Shown piece after piece: positions 4,819 through 6,089 of a stretch of 6,089 nt of DNA. This stretch comes from Nocardiopsaceae bacterium (GTDB lineage: Bacteria > Actinomycetota > Actinomycetes > Streptosporangiales > Streptosporangiaceae). Position 1 is the first letter of the stretch; every line of letters begins with the position of its first letter. A program made the translations under genes and the position numbers. The notes under the pieces were generated by a model. That model was given only the letters and a program-made list of their open reading frames with translations, did not search any database and had not been told where the DNA came from. Where the stretch lies: assembly GCA_031254715.1 (NCBI GenBank), contig JAIRTY010000127.1, forward strand, positions 1 through 6,089, given 5' to 3'.

Positions 4819-5278
4819 TACAGCCTGGCGGTAACGGCAGCCGCCCCTGGTAACTGCCGGGCGGAGCCGCCTCCAGCCAGGCCAGGAAGCCGGTGAGGGC
4901 GGATTCGCCCATGGCGAGCTCGACGGTGTCGTTCCCCGGCCCGGTGCTGCACTCCACCACCACCGAGCCCTTGCCCAGGCTTACGGATTCGGCCGGGTCG
5001 GCCAGCCGCCGCGACCGCACCGAGAGGCTGCCGCGCTCCAGCACGGTGTCCGGGGTGAGCAGGATGCCGAACGCGTGGTACCAGCGGAGCTCGTCCGGCC
5101 GGTAGGCGGCTACGCCGAGCCGCCACGAGCCGCCCGGCTGCCGGAGCCCGCACTCCACCGTCCCGCCGCCGCGGTCAAGCAGGACCCGGCGGGCGGCGAG
5201 ACCGCCGGCCGCCACCAGGGCGACGCCGAGGAACACCGCGAAGAGCCAGGCCGCATCGAATGCCAGCGAGCTCCTCAT
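4814..5278 (-). CDS. DUF2550 family protein, single N-terminal membrane anchor
   Basis: A 154-residue protein of a family found in actinobacteria just after atpC; its biochemical role is not established. One hydrophobic segment (about residues 9-30) is followed by Arg-Arg, suggesting a single-pass protein with its bulk on the cytoplasmic side. The remainder shows the family pattern: GGTVECGLR (38-46), WRLGVAAYRPDELRWYHAFG, a VxxRG-x-LxVxSRR stretch, and the C-terminal VELAMGESALTGFLAWLEAAPPG. ATG 5278 is the only possible start: upstream the frame is closed by a stop that coincides with the atpC stop, 24 bases away, and the space contains only a G-rich run rather than a clear ribosome binding site. 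Spacing implies it is the last gene of the ATP synthase operon. A role in ATP synthase assembly or membrane function is only guessed from this conserved position. Confidence 0.88.
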   Translation of the reverse strand: MRSSLAFDAAWLFAVFLGVALVAAGGLAARRVLLDRGGGTVECGLRQPGGSWRLGVAAYRPDELRWYHAFGILLTPDTVLERGSLSVRSRRLADPAESVSLGKGSVVVECSTGPGNDTVELAMGESALTGFLAWLEAAPPGSYQGRLPLPPGCS

Positions 5279-5302
5279 CCCCGGCCCCCGTACTGGCCCT
5301 CG

Positions 5303-5707
5303 TCAGGACGGCTCGCCAGCGGCCCGCAGCAACGCCCGGGAGTATTTCACCTCGGCGGGCTCCTCATCCCCGCCCTGGCCCTCTTCCAGCGCGGCGTCCA
5401 GGCTGGCCCGTACGGCCGCCCTGTCCACCTGCGGGCCGAGCTGGGCCTCCCGGCACAGGACCGAGACCCGGTCATCGGCGATGGAGAGGAATCCGCCGTT
5501 GACCGCGGCCACCACCTCCCCGGACTCGCCCCCGGCGTCCTCCGGGTCGAGGATGCGCACCAGGCTGCCTTCGGCCAGCACCCCGAGTACCGGCGGATGA
5601 CCGGTCAGCACCCCGATGTCGCCGTCGAGGGTCTTGGCGATGACCATCCGGGCCCGGCCGGACCATACCTCGCCGTCCGGCGCCACCAGCTCCACCCGCA
5701 ACGTCAC
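5303..5707 (-). CDS. atpC: F1F0 ATP synthase epsilon subunit
   Basis: A 134-residue epsilon subunit, part of the F1 central stalk, linking rotation to catalysis and able to inhibit ATP hydrolysis. The N-terminal beta-sandwich is clear: LRVELVAPDGEVWSG (3-17), GDIGVLTGHPPVLGVL (29-44), and VAAVNGGFLSIADDRVSVL (67-85). The C-terminal helical part (about 94-130) is Ala/Glu-rich with an acidic stretch (EEGQGGDEEPAE), as in many actinobacterial forms. The GTG at 5707 is chosen because it begins the conserved sequence, has GGAG 5 bases upstream and overlaps the atpD stop in a GTGA, pointing to translational coupling that would help match subunit amounts. A longer frame up to 5758 only reads through the end of atpD. 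Confidence 0.95.
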   Translation of the reverse strand: MTLRVELVAPDGEVWSGRARMVIAKTLDGDIGVLTGHPPVLGVLAEGSLVRILDPEDAGGESGEVVAAVNGGFLSIADDRVSVLCREAQLGPQVDRAAVRASLDAALEEGQGGDEEPAEVKYSRALLRAAGEPS

Positions 5708-6089
5708 CTGCGCTCCAGTTCCTTCGCCTTGCGCTCGACGTCCTCGATCCCGCCGCACATGAAGAACGCCTGCTCCGGGATGTGATCGTACTTGCCCTCG
5801 CAGATCGCCTTGAACGAGGCCACGGTCTCGGTGAGCGGGACGAACACCCCGGGCTGCCCGGTGAACTGCTGTGCCACGTACATCGGGTGGGACAGGAACC
5901 GTTCGATCCGCCGCGCCCGCTTGACGGTGACCTGGTCCTCCTCGGACAGCTCGTCGATGCCGAGGATGGCGATGATGTCCTGCAGCTCCTGGTTCCGCTG
6001 CAGGATCCGCTGCACCTCCCGGGCGACCGCGTAGTGCTCCTCGCCGATGTACCTGGCGTCCAGGATCCGGGAGGTGGAGTCCAGCGGGT
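5704..6089 (-). CDS. atpD: F1F0 ATP synthase beta subunit, C-terminal 127 residues, cut by the right edge
   Basis: The frame enters at the window edge and reads PLDSTSRILDARYIGEEHYAVAREVQRILQRNQELQDIIAILG, followed by IDELSEEDQVTVKRARRIERFLSHP, unmistakable for the C-terminal part of the catalytic beta subunit. It includes the DELSEED sequence (here DELSEED at the IDELSEEDQ turn), which contacts the gamma and epsilon subunits and carries torque. It ends AFFMCGGIEDVERKAKELERR, a normal length for an actinobacterial beta C terminus. The nucleotide-binding P-loop lies outside the window. No frame damage is seen. Its TGA overlaps the atpC GTG by two bases within GTGA. Confidence 0.97.
   Translation of the reverse strand, partial: PLDSTSRILDARYIGEEHYAVAREVQRILQRNQELQDIIAILGIDELSEEDQVTVKRARRIERFLSHPMYVAQQFTGQPGVFVPLTETVASFKAICEGKYDHIPEQAFFMCGGIEDVERKAKELERR

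Overview
This window reads as chromosomal DNA of a high-GC actinomycete (Actinomycetota). The third codon positions are almost all G or C, GTG starts are used, the F1-ATPase epsilon and beta subunits have actinobacterial sequence features, and a DUF2550-type membrane-anchored protein follows atpC. That order (atpD, atpC, DUF2550 protein, then a convergent PduO-type cobalamin adenosyltransferase) matches the order I recall from Mycobacterium tuberculosis (Rv1310, Rv1311, Rv1312, Rv1314c). I cannot name a genus.

Layout, left to right. (1) 1-403, minus strand: the N-terminal part of a stand-alone RibD-C/dihydrofolate-reductase-like reductase that leaves the window at its left edge. Its coding sequence contains a Gly/Ala-rich hexanucleotide repeat. 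(2) 404-536: a divergent intergenic region. (3) 537-2045, plus strand: a complete NAD-type aldehyde dehydrogenase. (4) 2046-2141: a short convergent gap with two overlapping GC-rich inverted repeats, probably a bidirectional terminator. (5) 2142-3782, minus strand: a complete GMC-family FAD-dependent alcohol dehydrogenase/oxidase resembling choline dehydrogenase. (6) 3783-4208: a 426-base divergent intergenic region with no convincing gene. It holds a 14-bp palindrome, a 14-bp hairpin, nested stems and an AT-richer segment with an operator-like inverted repeat. (7) 4209-4805, plus strand: the adenosyltransferase, probably on a leaderless mRNA. (8) 4814-6089, minus strand: DUF2550 protein, atpC and the C-terminal end of atpD, the tail of the ATP synthase operon. 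The two convergent genes at 4805/4814 share a palindrome that contains both stop codons.

How the genes work together. atpD and atpC make parts of the F1 sector of ATP synthase; their GTGA stop/start overlap implies translational coupling. The adenosyltransferase makes adenosylcobalamin and has no direct link to ATP synthase beyond conserved position. The GMC enzyme (alcohol to aldehyde) and the aldehyde dehydrogenase (aldehyde to acid) could form a two-step oxidation route, but they are convergent, so co-regulation would need separate promoters. Their substrates cannot be read from the sequence.

I see no mobile element, CRISPR array, phage gene or defence system. The most unusual points are the Gly/Ala repeat inside an enzyme domain, the structured intergenic region upstream of the GMC gene, and the palindrome that spans two stop codons. 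Apart from these the window is ordinary actinobacterial housekeeping and catabolic sequence.
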